This document shows, piece by piece, positions 15,685 through 23,208 of a stretch of DNA of 28,561 nucleotides. Source of the DNA: an uncultured Clostridia bacterium (lineage in GTDB: Bacteria; Bacillota; Clostridia; TANB77; RGIG9151). The stretch lies in assembly GCA_934500865.1 (NCBI GenBank), contig CAKSUD010000017.1, forward strand, positions 1 to 28,561, written 5' to 3'. The notes beneath the pieces are model-generated. The model made no database searches, was not told the origin of the DNA, and saw only the letters and a list, made by a program, of their open reading frames with translations. The translations under genes were made by a program, and so were the position numbers. Numbering within the stretch: position 1 is the first letter of the stretch; every line of letters starts with the position of its first letter.

Positions 15685-17691
15685 TTAAGAATTAGCTTCA
15701 AGCTTTTTCTTTTCACGTTCTGCAATTTTTTGCATGTTAGTTTCAACAAAGTCGAATTCTTTTTCAGTCGGTGTAATTTGAAGTATCGCAGTAGCAGACC
15801 CAACTTTAAGAAGCCCATATCCCCTTGAACAAGTAGTTAAGAAGGAAGCCTCACCAGAACTTAGCTTAAATACTTCTTTTATATATTCAATTTCAGCTTT
15901 ATCTTGAGCTAAGAATAACTTAGTATCAGAAGATGTAAGTACGGCTTGTACCTCTTTAGTTTCATAGAAGTCTTGGAACTTTTGAGATACAACGGCAAGA
16001 GAAACGTTTCTTTTTCTTGCACGTCTAGCCATAGTATTTAAGAAATCAACTGCTTCAGGGAAAGGAAGCATCATCCATGCTTCATCGACAATAACACGCT
16101 TTTTCTTAGCGGCCAATTTATCTTCACTGTTCTTCTTAACATATTTTTCCCAAATCCAAGATAGAAGAATTTGCTGAGCTAAAGGTCTGGCAAATCTTTC
16201 CTCTAATTGGGAAATATCTAAGTTTATAAATGGTATGTTATCTAAAAGTTTAAATGTAGATTGACCATCAAAGTAACTCATTTGGCCATTATATTTTCTA
16301 ACGTATTGTTTCATAACCTTAACTAGATAGCTATAGTGGAATTGGTAGTCTACGTTAGTATTTTCTTCAGCTTTAGCACAAACTCTAGCATACCATGAAG
16401 TAATAGTTGGCATTGGTTTTCTAGGTCTAACTAGGGCACCATCCTCAAACTCAGCTTGAGCCTCGTAATCAATTAATGATTCAGGGTCACTGGTAATGCC
16501 GGCAGCCCAATATTCTTCAGCCACACATTCGGAAATAATCTGCTTTGTAAGTTCGTTAACTTCTGTGCTCTTGGTAGATCCACGCGCCATAGTAATAAGT
16601 GACTGAGTAACGTCTTCTACTTTATTTTCAACGTGAACGATAGTTCTTTCACGCCCTGTAATTTCATCTCTTATAGTCTCGGGCTCGATATCAAACGGGT
16701 TTATAATTGTTTGAGAAGTAGGACTTATAACAACATTAACTCCATTTAACGCTTCAGCAACCGGTCCATATTCTCCTTCAGCATCTAGTGCTAATGTTTC
16801 AATTCCCATTAAAACAGAAGAACGAGCTGTAAGTACTTTTATGGTAACACCTTTACCAGCACCAGACTTACCAAACACAACCATATTATAGTTGGTAAGG
16901 GAAGGGTGGAAGTTATCAAATAATATAGGTACTCCGGTTTGAGCGTTATGCCCTAGAGGAATACCGGTAGAATGTCCGATTTCAGAAGAAGTAAAAGGGA
17001 AAACAGTAGCAACTGAACGTTTATCAAAAGTATGTTTTCTCTTAATCAAATCTAAATTTAATGGAAGATTAGAAATAAATGCATCTTCTTGGACAGCCCA
17101 AGCAGTTTTTAACATAAGAAGATTTTTAGAAACTTCCATAGCAAGTAATTCAGACATTTTATCTAATTCATTTAAATCATAAGAAGTAATAGTACAGAAT
17201 ATAGAAACATCATATAATTTATTAAAACCAGCAGCAATTTCACTTCTTAGCGAGTCCGCTTCAGCGTATTTATCTCTTAAAACAGAAGAACGGTTTGTAT
17301 CTCCTTTTTTATCAGCCACAATAATCTCAGATTCAATATCCGCAATCATTTTATTTAAATCCTTTTGCGAAACTGATTCTGGAATAGGCTCTATATGTAT
17401 AGAAACATTTATATCGCCAAAATCATACATTGAATTTAAGAATTCAACGAAAGTAGCCATACGAGGAACAGAAGAAACATAAAAACTTCTGCAATATTTA
17501 GTAGTTTTTGCGAAAATTTCTAAATGATTATATGAAGTCGCATCTATGCCTGAAGGCAATATCACGTCTTTGACAGAAGTTGCATTTTTATCAAAAGAAC
17601 TTTTTCTACCAGTTTCATATATTATATCTTCATTTTCTTTACCGGCAGCTAAACGTACCTCATCAACTGTACTTAAGTAGTTAGTCTTCAT
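15685..17691 (-). CDS. virB4: VirB4-family ATPase
   Basis: A 668-aa T4SS ATPase that powers assembly and transport at the cytoplasmic face. The N-terminal VirB4 domain spans about 1-260. The ATPase part has Walker A GKSGAGKG (274-281), the acidic motif LALDAEGEYGP (300-310), Walker B RVIVDEAW (533-540) and the glutamine sensor in LAVVSQKF (about 565-572). Length is shorter than the roughly 800 aa of many VirB4/TraC proteins but complete in motifs. It sits in the order pilins - PrgI - TraC-like - VirB4 - VirB6 typical for Gram-positive T4SS. A 42-bp gap with a 9-bp hairpin separates it from the upstream gene. No second, VirD4-type ATPase is present in the window. Confidence 0.95.
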   Translation of the reverse strand: MKTNYLSTVDEVRLAAGKENEDIIYETGRKSSFDKNATSVKDVILPSGIDATSYNHLEIFAKTTKYCRSFYVSSVPRMATFVEFLNSMYDFGDINVSIHIEPIPESVSQKDLNKMIADIESEIIVADKKGDTNRSSVLRDKYAEADSLRSEIAAGFNKLYDVSIFCTITSYDLNELDKMSELLAMEVSKNLLMLKTAWAVQEDAFISNLPLNLDLIKRKHTFDKRSVATVFPFTSSEIGHSTGIPLGHNAQTGVPILFDNFHPSLTNYNMVVFGKSGAGKGVTIKVLTARSSVLMGIETLALDAEGEYGPVAEALNGVNVVISPTSQTIINPFDIEPETIRDEITGRERTIVHVENKVEDVTQSLITMARGSTKSTEVNELTKQIISECVAEEYWAAGITSDPESLIDYEAQAEFEDGALVRPRKPMPTITSWYARVCAKAEENTNVDYQFHYSYLVKVMKQYVRKYNGQMSYFDGQSTFKLLDNIPFINLDISQLEERFARPLAQQILLSWIWEKYVKKNSEDKLAAKKKRVIVDEAWMMLPFPEAVDFLNTMARRARKRNVSLAVVSQKFQDFYETKEVQAVLTSSDTKLFLAQDKAEIEYIKEVFKLSSGEASFLTTCSRGYGLLKVGSATAILQITPTEKEFDFVETNMQKIAEREKKKLEANS

Positions 17692-17711
17692 AAAAAATCT
17701 ATCCTTTCTTT

Positions 17712-17733
17712 AACTTTAATATTTATTAAAGTT
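17712..17733 (-). repeat. Intercistronic hairpin before virB4
   Basis: AACTTTAAT and ATTAAAGTT form a 9-bp perfect stem with a four-base loop in the gap between the TraC-like gene and virB4. No T-tract follows on the minus strand, so it is more likely a processing or stability element than a terminator. Confidence 0.5.
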
Positions 17734-18768
17734 TTACAACATAGTGGAGCTATCTACGCTACTATATTCTTCATTATTTTCAGATTCCATTTTTCTTTCT
17801 ATCTCCATTCTAATTTGTCTTTCTTTTTCTTCTTGAAGTTCACGAGCCTTACGTTCCTCTTTTGCTAAATCCTGCTTTTTAAACATTACATCTCTAGCAG
17901 TAGTGGAAATAGATAAAATATCAGAGTCAACTACTTTCTTTATATTAAAGATATCGGAATCGTCACGATTTACAGCTATATACATAACTTCAGTAAGTTC
18001 AGTAGTATTTAATATATGTGATTCAATACCACAAGAATAAATACCGCCTCTAATACTATCAGCACGATTCGTCAATTCTGTATAGGCTAATTTAAACATT
18101 TCACCAGTATCAAAATTATTAATAAGACCAAGTTCACTAACATGATAAGAAACTACAATGTAATATTTTTTTTGTAATACATTTGAATTCTGTGTTAAAT
18201 AAGAAATATTATCTATTAAATCTTTAGTATAATCTAAGGCTTTTTCTTTCTTTTCTAAAAGTAAGCCTAATTCCAAAAGTTTATCTTGGGATGCACCTTG
18301 AGAATCTAGAACACTAAATGTGTCAAGCATTTTATTAAATTCATCAGTTTGCTTTTGAAACCTATCCTTATAGGAATTTATGCTTTCATCTAAGTTTATA
18401 GTTCTACTTTGAATATAAATTTGGATAGGGAAACGAAGAGAGTTTAAAAACTGAATAAAACCTTCTTCGACAGCTATTTTTTCAGCTTCTGACATGAGGT
18501 AATAGTTAATGCCTTCGCATTCGATAATCATAGTGAATCTCTCGCCATTTTCTTGAACAATCATATTATTTTTTATATCATCAAATGGTAAAAACTTCTT
18601 TATATCTTCGTAAGGCATTCCATGTTTTAGTTTAGGAACATTTTCATCTCTTTTATTTTTTTCTTGCTCCTTTCTCTTTGAAAAATAAAGCATAAAGCAA
18701 AGAAAAACTATAATACAAACAATAACGGCACATAATATAATTAAAGAGCCTTTTTCTAAGTCGGTCAT
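17734..18768 (-). CDS. Membrane-anchored TraC/VirB4 N-domain-like T4SS protein, 344 aa
   Basis: One N-terminal membrane segment (about 8-29) is followed by a cytoplasmic region. Residues about 50-130 (LPFDDIKNNMIVQENGERFT, then FLNSLRFPIQIYIQSRTINL) resemble the N-terminal domain of VirB4/TraC ATPases. A helical region (about 130-200) and an alpha/beta segment (about 200-300) follow, then a charged coiled-coil tail (300-344). No Walker motifs are present. TraC-like proteins of this kind precede VirB4 in several Gram-positive and CPR-type T4SS. The role is probably to dock the ATPase at the membrane (inference). The ribosome binding site AAAGGAG overlaps the end of the upstream PrgI-like gene, so the two are coupled. 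Confidence 0.78.
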   Translation of the reverse strand: MTDLEKGSLIILCAVIVCIIVFLCFMLYFSKRKEQEKNKRDENVPKLKHGMPYEDIKKFLPFDDIKNNMIVQENGERFTMIIECEGINYYLMSEAEKIAVEEGFIQFLNSLRFPIQIYIQSRTINLDESINSYKDRFQKQTDEFNKMLDTFSVLDSQGASQDKLLELGLLLEKKEKALDYTKDLIDNISYLTQNSNVLQKKYYIVVSYHVSELGLINNFDTGEMFKLAYTELTNRADSIRGGIYSCGIESHILNTTELTEVMYIAVNRDDSDIFNIKKVVDSDILSISTTARDVMFKKQDLAKEERKARELQEEKERQIRMEIERKMESENNEEYSSVDSSTML

Positions 18769-18773
18769 TTGGA

Positions 18774-19121
18774 CTAACTCCTTTCAAAAATGTATATCTT
18801 TCTATTTCTTTTGAATTTTATAACACGCTTTGCAATAGTATAAGCGGATTCTCCACCTGCTTTTTTAAGAAAATCAAAAGCAGTAGATTCGGGAAGTTTA
18901 AAAGCTCCTAGGCAATACCCGATACCGGAAAAAACAATACAAATTCCCCATCCTATATATTTAAGCATTTCACTTTCACATAAGCCAGCCAATATAGTAA
19001 ATAAGCCTACGAAAAACAATCCGCAAACAAATCCGATAAGAGTAAAAATAAGTGCCTCTTGAGTAAAAAATAAAAATCTATTTTCATTAGTAGCTTCCCG
19101 AGGTATCATATATGTATTCAT
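18774..19121 (-). CDS. PrgI/VirB3-like T4SS membrane protein
   Basis: A 115-aa protein with the PrgI-family layout: a short N-terminus with IPREATNENRFLFFTQEAL, two membrane segments (about 24-46 and 53-73), and a basic C-terminus (VIKFKRNRKIYIFERS). PrgI/VirB3 proteins are small inner-membrane subunits that partner VirB4. The position directly upstream of the TraC-like and VirB4 genes is as expected. GGAGGTG lies six bases before the ATG. It is separated from the upstream pilin gene by 73 bases that hold a perfect palindrome. Confidence 0.85.
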   Translation of the reverse strand: MNTYMIPREATNENRFLFFTQEALIFTLIGFVCGLFFVGLFTILAGLCESEMLKYIGWGICIVFSGIGYCLGAFKLPESTAFDFLKKAGGESAYTIAKRVIKFKRNRKIYIFERS

Positions 19122-19148
19122 TTATTCACCTCCGATTATATATGGATA

Positions 19149-19170
19149 AAGGATATGAATTCATATCCTT
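19149..19170. repeat. 22-bp perfect palindrome between pilin and PrgI-like genes
   Basis: A perfect dyad centred on GAATTC (half-site AAGGATATGAA) lies in the only larger gap after the pilin genes. In RNA it would fold into a stem of about 9 bp. No strong T-tract follows on the minus strand. It is likely a differential-expression element that stabilises pilin mRNA ends or lowers read-through into the ATPase genes; a protein-binding site is the alternative. Confidence 0.6.
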
Positions 19171-19194
19171 CGAAATTAACCATATTTAATTATT

Positions 19195-19887
19195 TCAATT
19201 TCCACTTTGCAGTGTTTTTAATTCTACTAGGCGGTCATATGCATTTTTTAATCTCGTTTTTGCACGGTCTAATGTTTCTTGTTCACCCGAACTAATACTT
19301 GAGCCCTGTTTTTCTATCATTTTTTTAAACTCACGGACATTTTTATCCAATGCATTTACGTAATCTTTTAACGACTTATAGTCCATTTTCTTGATATCAT
19401 TCCAAGGGATGTCAGTAGATTCTTTTATTGATTGAATCGTAGTATCATTATAAACCCACTCGCCATCTTCATTTGTATATCCTGCCCCATAATCAGAAGA
19501 GGTAGGAGATTGCACACCACTACTACTTCCGCCAACTTGATTGCTAATTTCTTTAGCAACTTTTTCGTAGGTTCTCAAAAACGCTAATCCACCAACTAAA
19601 AATATAACCCCGGCAAAGTAGTAAATGAGTCTTTCTTTAAGCATTGCCCTTTTATTAGGAGTAGCGACCATATAAGAAATAGCTATGGTAACCAAAATGC
19701 AAACAGCGAGTATTATGCCAAATGTATACAGTATAGTGTATACATTTGAGGTTACAGTTTCCATATCTACATTACTTTTACCTCCACTCGAAAAATATGT
19801 TTTTATTCCATTAGCCAAAGAAGTCGAACTAAAAATAAAGAGGAGACATAATACAAAAAGAAAGCTATAAATAATTTTCTTTTTCAT
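19195..19887 (-). CDS. VirB2/TrbC-like pilin with extra C-terminal domain, 230 aa
   Basis: Signal peptide (about 1-25), membrane segment (about 50-75), a short cytoplasmic loop with PNKRAMLK (77-84), and a second membrane segment (about 87-105). This is the same plan as the two smaller pilins upstream. Unlike them it carries 120 further residues, predicted helical and charged. VirB2-type pilins polymerise into the T4SS pilus or channel lining. The extension suggests a specialised tip, base or minor subunit (inference). GGGGGGTGAT precedes the ATG. It is third in the operon. Confidence 0.82.
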   Translation of the reverse strand: MKKKIIYSFLFVLCLLFIFSSTSLANGIKTYFSSGGKSNVDMETVTSNVYTILYTFGIILAVCILVTIAISYMVATPNKRAMLKERLIYYFAGVIFLVGGLAFLRTYEKVAKEISNQVGGSSSGVQSPTSSDYGAGYTNEDGEWVYNDTTIQSIKESTDIPWNDIKKMDYKSLKDYVNALDKNVREFKKMIEKQGSSISSGEQETLDRAKTRLKNAYDRLVELKTLQSGN

Positions 19888-19950
19888 AATATATCACCCC
19901 CCAAATGTTTCCTTATTCAATTATAAATATTCCTATTGCCTATAAGATTA

Positions 19951-20307
19951 TTAGCCTTTGTCTGTAAAATTTTTAACAGCAGCTTCGAGAGTATTTAAGA
20001 TCCAAACACCACCGATAAGAAGAATTACACCAATAGCCATTGACCACATTCTACCTTTTAATTCAGCTTTTTTAGCTGGAGTAGCAAGAAACCATTGGAT
20101 AGCCATATAAGCAACCATACAAACGGCAACGATAATAGCAATGGTTCTTAGTACGGAATATACACCATTACCAACATTTTGAATAGGCGTTTTTAAATTA
20201 AGAGTATCACTATCTTTAACTTCATCAAAACTCGCCAAAGATACAACTGGAACTAATACCATTATTAATACTAATACTAAACTTAAAACTTTAATTAATT
20301 TTTTCAT
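19951..20307 (-). CDS. VirB2/TrbC-like pilin, 118 aa
   Basis: A signal peptide (MKKLIKVLSLVLVLIMVLVP, likely cut after SLA near residue 25) is followed by a mature protein with two membrane segments (about 53-75 and 88-107). They are joined by the basic loop ATPAKKAELKGR (about 75-86). This is the classic VirB2/TrbC pilin plan and size. The loop PAKKAE(L/V)K is shared with the first pilin, which shows common ancestry. AAGGAGG precedes the ATG. It is second in the operon, 14 bases after the first pilin. Confidence 0.88.
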   Translation of the reverse strand: MKKLIKVLSLVLVLIMVLVPVVSLASFDEVKDSDTLNLKTPIQNVGNGVYSVLRTIAIIVAVCMVAYMAIQWFLATPAKKAELKGRMWSMAIGVILLIGGVWILNTLEAAVKNFTDKG

Positions 20308-20321
20308 AAATTAATTCCTCC

Positions 20322-20699
20322 TTAAAATAATATTGTGTATGCTTCTATTACTTTAATAGCAATTGGTACACCTGCTATTAATAAAAGTAATCCAATTAAA
20401 TATGGTAGAACAGCAGCTTTCACCTCAGCTTTCTTAGCCGGGCTGGTAAGTAAAAGCTTTATCGCTAGGGCAATTGTTACAATTATTGCCAAACAATATC
20501 CTATTTTATAAAGCATTAATAGAAGTTGTTGCATTCCTGTAACCATTCCACTGTCAAGACTTTCTAATAGTTTATCACTATCTTTACTATTGCTACCAAT
20601 AAATAAGTTATTTCCATTAATCGCGTTAGAGGCACCACTAGCAAAGCTCATATTGAACAATAATGTTAAACTAACCAAGCAAGATACAATTAATCTCAT
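20322..20699 (-). CDS. VirB2/TrbC-like pilin, 125 aa, first gene of the operon
   Basis: A signal peptide (about 1-22, ending SFASG) is followed by an exposed Asn/Ser/Asp-rich stretch (23-52). Two membrane segments follow (about 60-84 and 97-118), joined by the conserved loop TSPAKKAEVK (85-94). It is a VirB2/TrbC-type pilin and the first gene after the structured leader. GAGGTGG lies close before the ATG (four bases). As first of three tandem paralogues it may be the major subunit. Confidence 0.87.
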   Translation of the reverse strand: MRLIVSCLVSLTLLFNMSFASGASNAINGNNLFIGSNSKDSDKLLESLDSGMVTGMQQLLLMLYKIGYCLAIIVTIALAIKLLLTSPAKKAEVKAAVLPYLIGLLLLIAGVPIAIKVIEAYTILF

Positions 20700-20920
20700 A
20701 GCACCACCTCGACATAAAATGCTTTTTTATTTTCCAAGAGAGTTCGAGCTAAAAATCGATATTTTAACTTATTACTATACTTATCTAATTAAAATTTAGC
20801 TGATGAAATCAGCGTTAAGAATTTTAATTAGTAGCTCGAACGATCGACAGAAAACATAAAAGAATTCATTAATGTGTGTGACTTTAGGCACACATAAGTA
20901 GCAAAGCTACCTTTTTTATA
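20700..20920 (-). promoter_or_regulatory. Structured 5' leader of the T4SS-like operon
   Basis: From the predicted start near 20920, the minus-strand leader holds several structures. Hairpin 1 is at 20898-20910 (GTAGC/GCTAC, three-base loop). Hairpin 2 is at 20872-20895 (ATGTGTG/CACACAT). A nested set spans 20742-20841: outer arms of 10 bp (GTTCGAGCTA at 20742-20751 and TAGCTCGAAC at 20832-20841), middle arms of 12 bp (20785-20796 and 20820-20831), and an inner 6-bp hairpin (GCTGAT/ATCAGC, 20799-20813). I do not recognise a known riboswitch. It could be an RNA switch, an attenuator or an mRNA stabiliser. Confidence 0.6.
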
Positions 20921-20926
20921 ATAATA

Positions 20927-20955
20927 ATTGTACCATAAAAGCCACCATTTGACAA
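20927..20955 (-). promoter_or_regulatory. Sigma-A-type promoter of the T4SS-like operon
   Basis: On the minus strand, TTGTCA (20955-20950), a 17-bp spacer and TACAAT (20932-20927). It is the only good promoter match in the 410-bp divergent gap facing the pilin genes. Confidence 0.7.
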
Positions 20956-21050
20956 TAGGTTTACTATAAAATGTCAAAAAATGTTCAAACCACTCAAGTT
21001 AACACATAATATATCGGACTGAATTTAGCAAAACTTTAGCAGAAATTTAC

Positions 21051-21079
21051 TTGTATAAGAAAAATTATTAGTATATAAT
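21051..21079 (+). promoter_or_regulatory. Promoter of the DUF5693-csaB-tagA cluster
   Basis: TTGTAT (21051-21056), 17 bp, TATAAT (21074-21079), 30 bases before the first start codon. The stretch between this and the T4SS promoter (20956-21050) holds nothing else I can name. Confidence 0.75.
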
Positions 21080-21109
21080 AGCCTTGATTTGAACTAGGGA
21101 GGTATACGA

Positions 21110-23206
21110 ATGAAGAAATTCAGAAATATATTATTAGTAATAATCGGGGTTAGCTTTATCGTTTCAGGCATCCAAATCACAAGACGTGTTATGAAGGAAC
21201 AACGAAATAAAAATGTAGAAATAGTTGCTGACTTAACTGATTTTGAAAACTTAGCCATAGAAATGAATGTGCCTATCGAAGAAGTGGCAAAGAAATTAGT
21301 TGGGGCCGGTACGACATCAATTGCCATATCTGAGGAAACATTAAATGATATGAATAATGATGGAAGAATTTTGATGTATCCTGCCGTTAACTTAAAACAT
21401 ATAGATGTTAACTTCAATAATGAATATAGAGGTGTGACCACACAAATTAAAAATTATATAGAAGAAAATAATTTAGAATACTCTGCCAACACAATAGTTT
21501 TAACAGACGATAAAAGCGAATATGATTTTTTAATTAATTCATTTAAAAGTAGATTTAGTGGAATAACTAAAGAATTTAACGATGAAAATAAATTTGGTAT
21601 ATTAATAGGAAGAAAACAAGATAAAATAAAAAATGTCGGTTTAGGACTTATTGATGACGATTTTGAATATGCAAAGACTTTAGGGTTTAACAATATAATC
21701 CCTAGAATCGAAAATCATGAGGGAATAACTACTGAAGAGGTAGACAAGCTTTATGAACAATTAAAAAAATATAAGGTTAGAACAATCGTTTTTGCCGGTG
21801 TTACAGTATACGGTCAAAACTACCAAGATGAAAAAGGCGAAATGCTAAAATACATAGGAGATAAGTTTTCTAAAGAAGGCGCAGAAATTATAACTGCAAT
21901 TATCGAAAAACCGGTTGAAACAGATTTAGAAACTGTACAAAGAGGAATTAAAACTTTATCTAAAGCTTCTAATTATATAAACACAAAAGTTTATTCAATA
22001 GACGCCTCTCAGCTTACCAGAATTACTGCAAGTAACATGGTAGAGCAATGGGGAAGGGCTATTTCTCAAAGAAATGTAAGGGTTTTATATGTAAGACCAT
22101 TATCTGTTGCATCTAAAACTGCTAATGAAAATTTTGAAAATACAATTAGTGCTATTCGTGAAATAAAGACTAGAGTTCGTCATATGGGAATGAAAGTTGA
22201 TTCTGCAAAAGGCTTAGGAAACATAGTACAAAATAATTTTATGCAAGGCTTAATTGGTATCGGAATAGTGGCTAGCGGATTTTTACTTCTTATATTATTA
22301 TTTGATTTAAGCAAATTCCCTAAGTCTATTTATTCTTTATTTATACTGGGTATTTTAGGAACAGGCTTTATATATTGCATTTCTCCTATTTATAATGTTT
22401 TGGGAGGAATAGCTAATAAGGGATTTAGCTTTATGGCTTCGATTATTTTCCCTTCATTATCCGGTTTATATTTAATAAGTGTATATAATAAGGAAAGCAA
22501 AATTGAAAATAAAAATTTAAAAGAGATAGTATGTAAAAGTATTGTTGTGCTTTTGATTTCGGTTTTAATTGCAGGAGTGGGCGGAGTTTTCATTGGTTCA
22601 TTACTTTCCGGTTCTGAGTACGTATTAAAGTTAGATGTATTTAGAGGAGTTAAACTTTCGTTTATTTTACCTATTTTAATTTTTGGATTTGCGTATGTTA
22701 TAAAATGTGGAATTTATTCGGATGAAAATGGAAAGCCTCTTAACATATTGGAACAGACTAAAAAACTAATGGATAGCAGTATTACTGTAAAGTATGCTGT
22801 TGCCGGTGTTGTTTTGGTTTTGGGATTACTTATCGTTGTTATGAGAAGTGGAAATACATTAATTACTTCAGCGTCTAGTATCGAGATTGCTTTTAGAAAT
22901 TTCTTAGAGAAATATTTGGTTGCGAGACCTAGAACAAAAGAGCTTATTGCGTTTCCTGTTTTGATGTTTATTGTTTATTCGGCAAGATATAGAATAAAGG
23001 AAATTGGATTACTTGTAATGCTTGTTGGTATGATTGGAATTGAAAACGTAGTTAATTCGTTTTGTCATATAAGGATGCCTGTTATGGTGACAACATTAAG
23101 TTCAATTTATAGCTTGATTTTTGCAGTTATAATTGGTAGTATTGGTATTGTGATTATTGAGAAGATTATAAATTTAGTTAAAAAGCAAAAAGGAGGTTCC
23201 TTGTAG
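21110..23206 (+). CDS. DUF5693 family membrane protein
   Basis: A 698-aa protein. An N-terminal anchor (about 5-25) is followed by a large extracytoplasmic alpha/beta region (about 30-370), with segments such as RILMYPAVNLKHI and VRTIVFAGVTVYGQ. About nine membrane segments fill 378-690. DUF5693 proteins are found immediately upstream of csaB in many Clostridia and are thought to act in assembly or export of a wall-linked polysaccharide; the biochemical role is not established. AGGGAGG precedes the ATG by seven bases. It ends three bases before csaB, with its last codons carrying the csaB ribosome binding site, so the cluster is an operon. Confidence 0.88.
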   Translation: MKKFRNILLVIIGVSFIVSGIQITRRVMKEQRNKNVEIVADLTDFENLAIEMNVPIEEVAKKLVGAGTTSIAISEETLNDMNNDGRILMYPAVNLKHIDVNFNNEYRGVTTQIKNYIEENNLEYSANTIVLTDDKSEYDFLINSFKSRFSGITKEFNDENKFGILIGRKQDKIKNVGLGLIDDDFEYAKTLGFNNIIPRIENHEGITTEEVDKLYEQLKKYKVRTIVFAGVTVYGQNYQDEKGEMLKYIGDKFSKEGAEIITAIIEKPVETDLETVQRGIKTLSKASNYINTKVYSIDASQLTRITASNMVEQWGRAISQRNVRVLYVRPLSVASKTANENFENTISAIREIKTRVRHMGMKVDSAKGLGNIVQNNFMQGLIGIGIVASGFLLLILLFDLSKFPKSIYSLFILGILGTGFIYCISPIYNVLGGIANKGFSFMASIIFPSLSGLYLISVYNKESKIENKNLKEIVCKSIVVLLISVLIAGVGGVFIGSLLSGSEYVLKLDVFRGVKLSFILPILIFGFAYVIKCGIYSDENGKPLNILEQTKKLMDSSITVKYAVAGVVLVLGLLIVVMRSGNTLITSASSIEIAFRNFLEKYLVARPRTKELIAFPVLMFIVYSARYRIKEIGLLVMLVGMIGIENVVNSFCHIRMPVMVTTLSSIYSLIFAVIIGSIGIVIIEKIINLVKKQKGGSL

Positions 23207-23208
23207 AA

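Noticed and set aside
7023..20699. Integrative conjugative element
   Set aside because: No integrase, relaxase, coupling protein, tRNA target or flanking direct repeats are visible, so the name is not justified from this window alone.
20785..20841. CTGATGA followed by paired arms, suggesting a hammerhead ribozyme
   Set aside because: The CTGATGA is itself base-paired with ATCAGC, and the required GAAA and stem II arrangement is missing.
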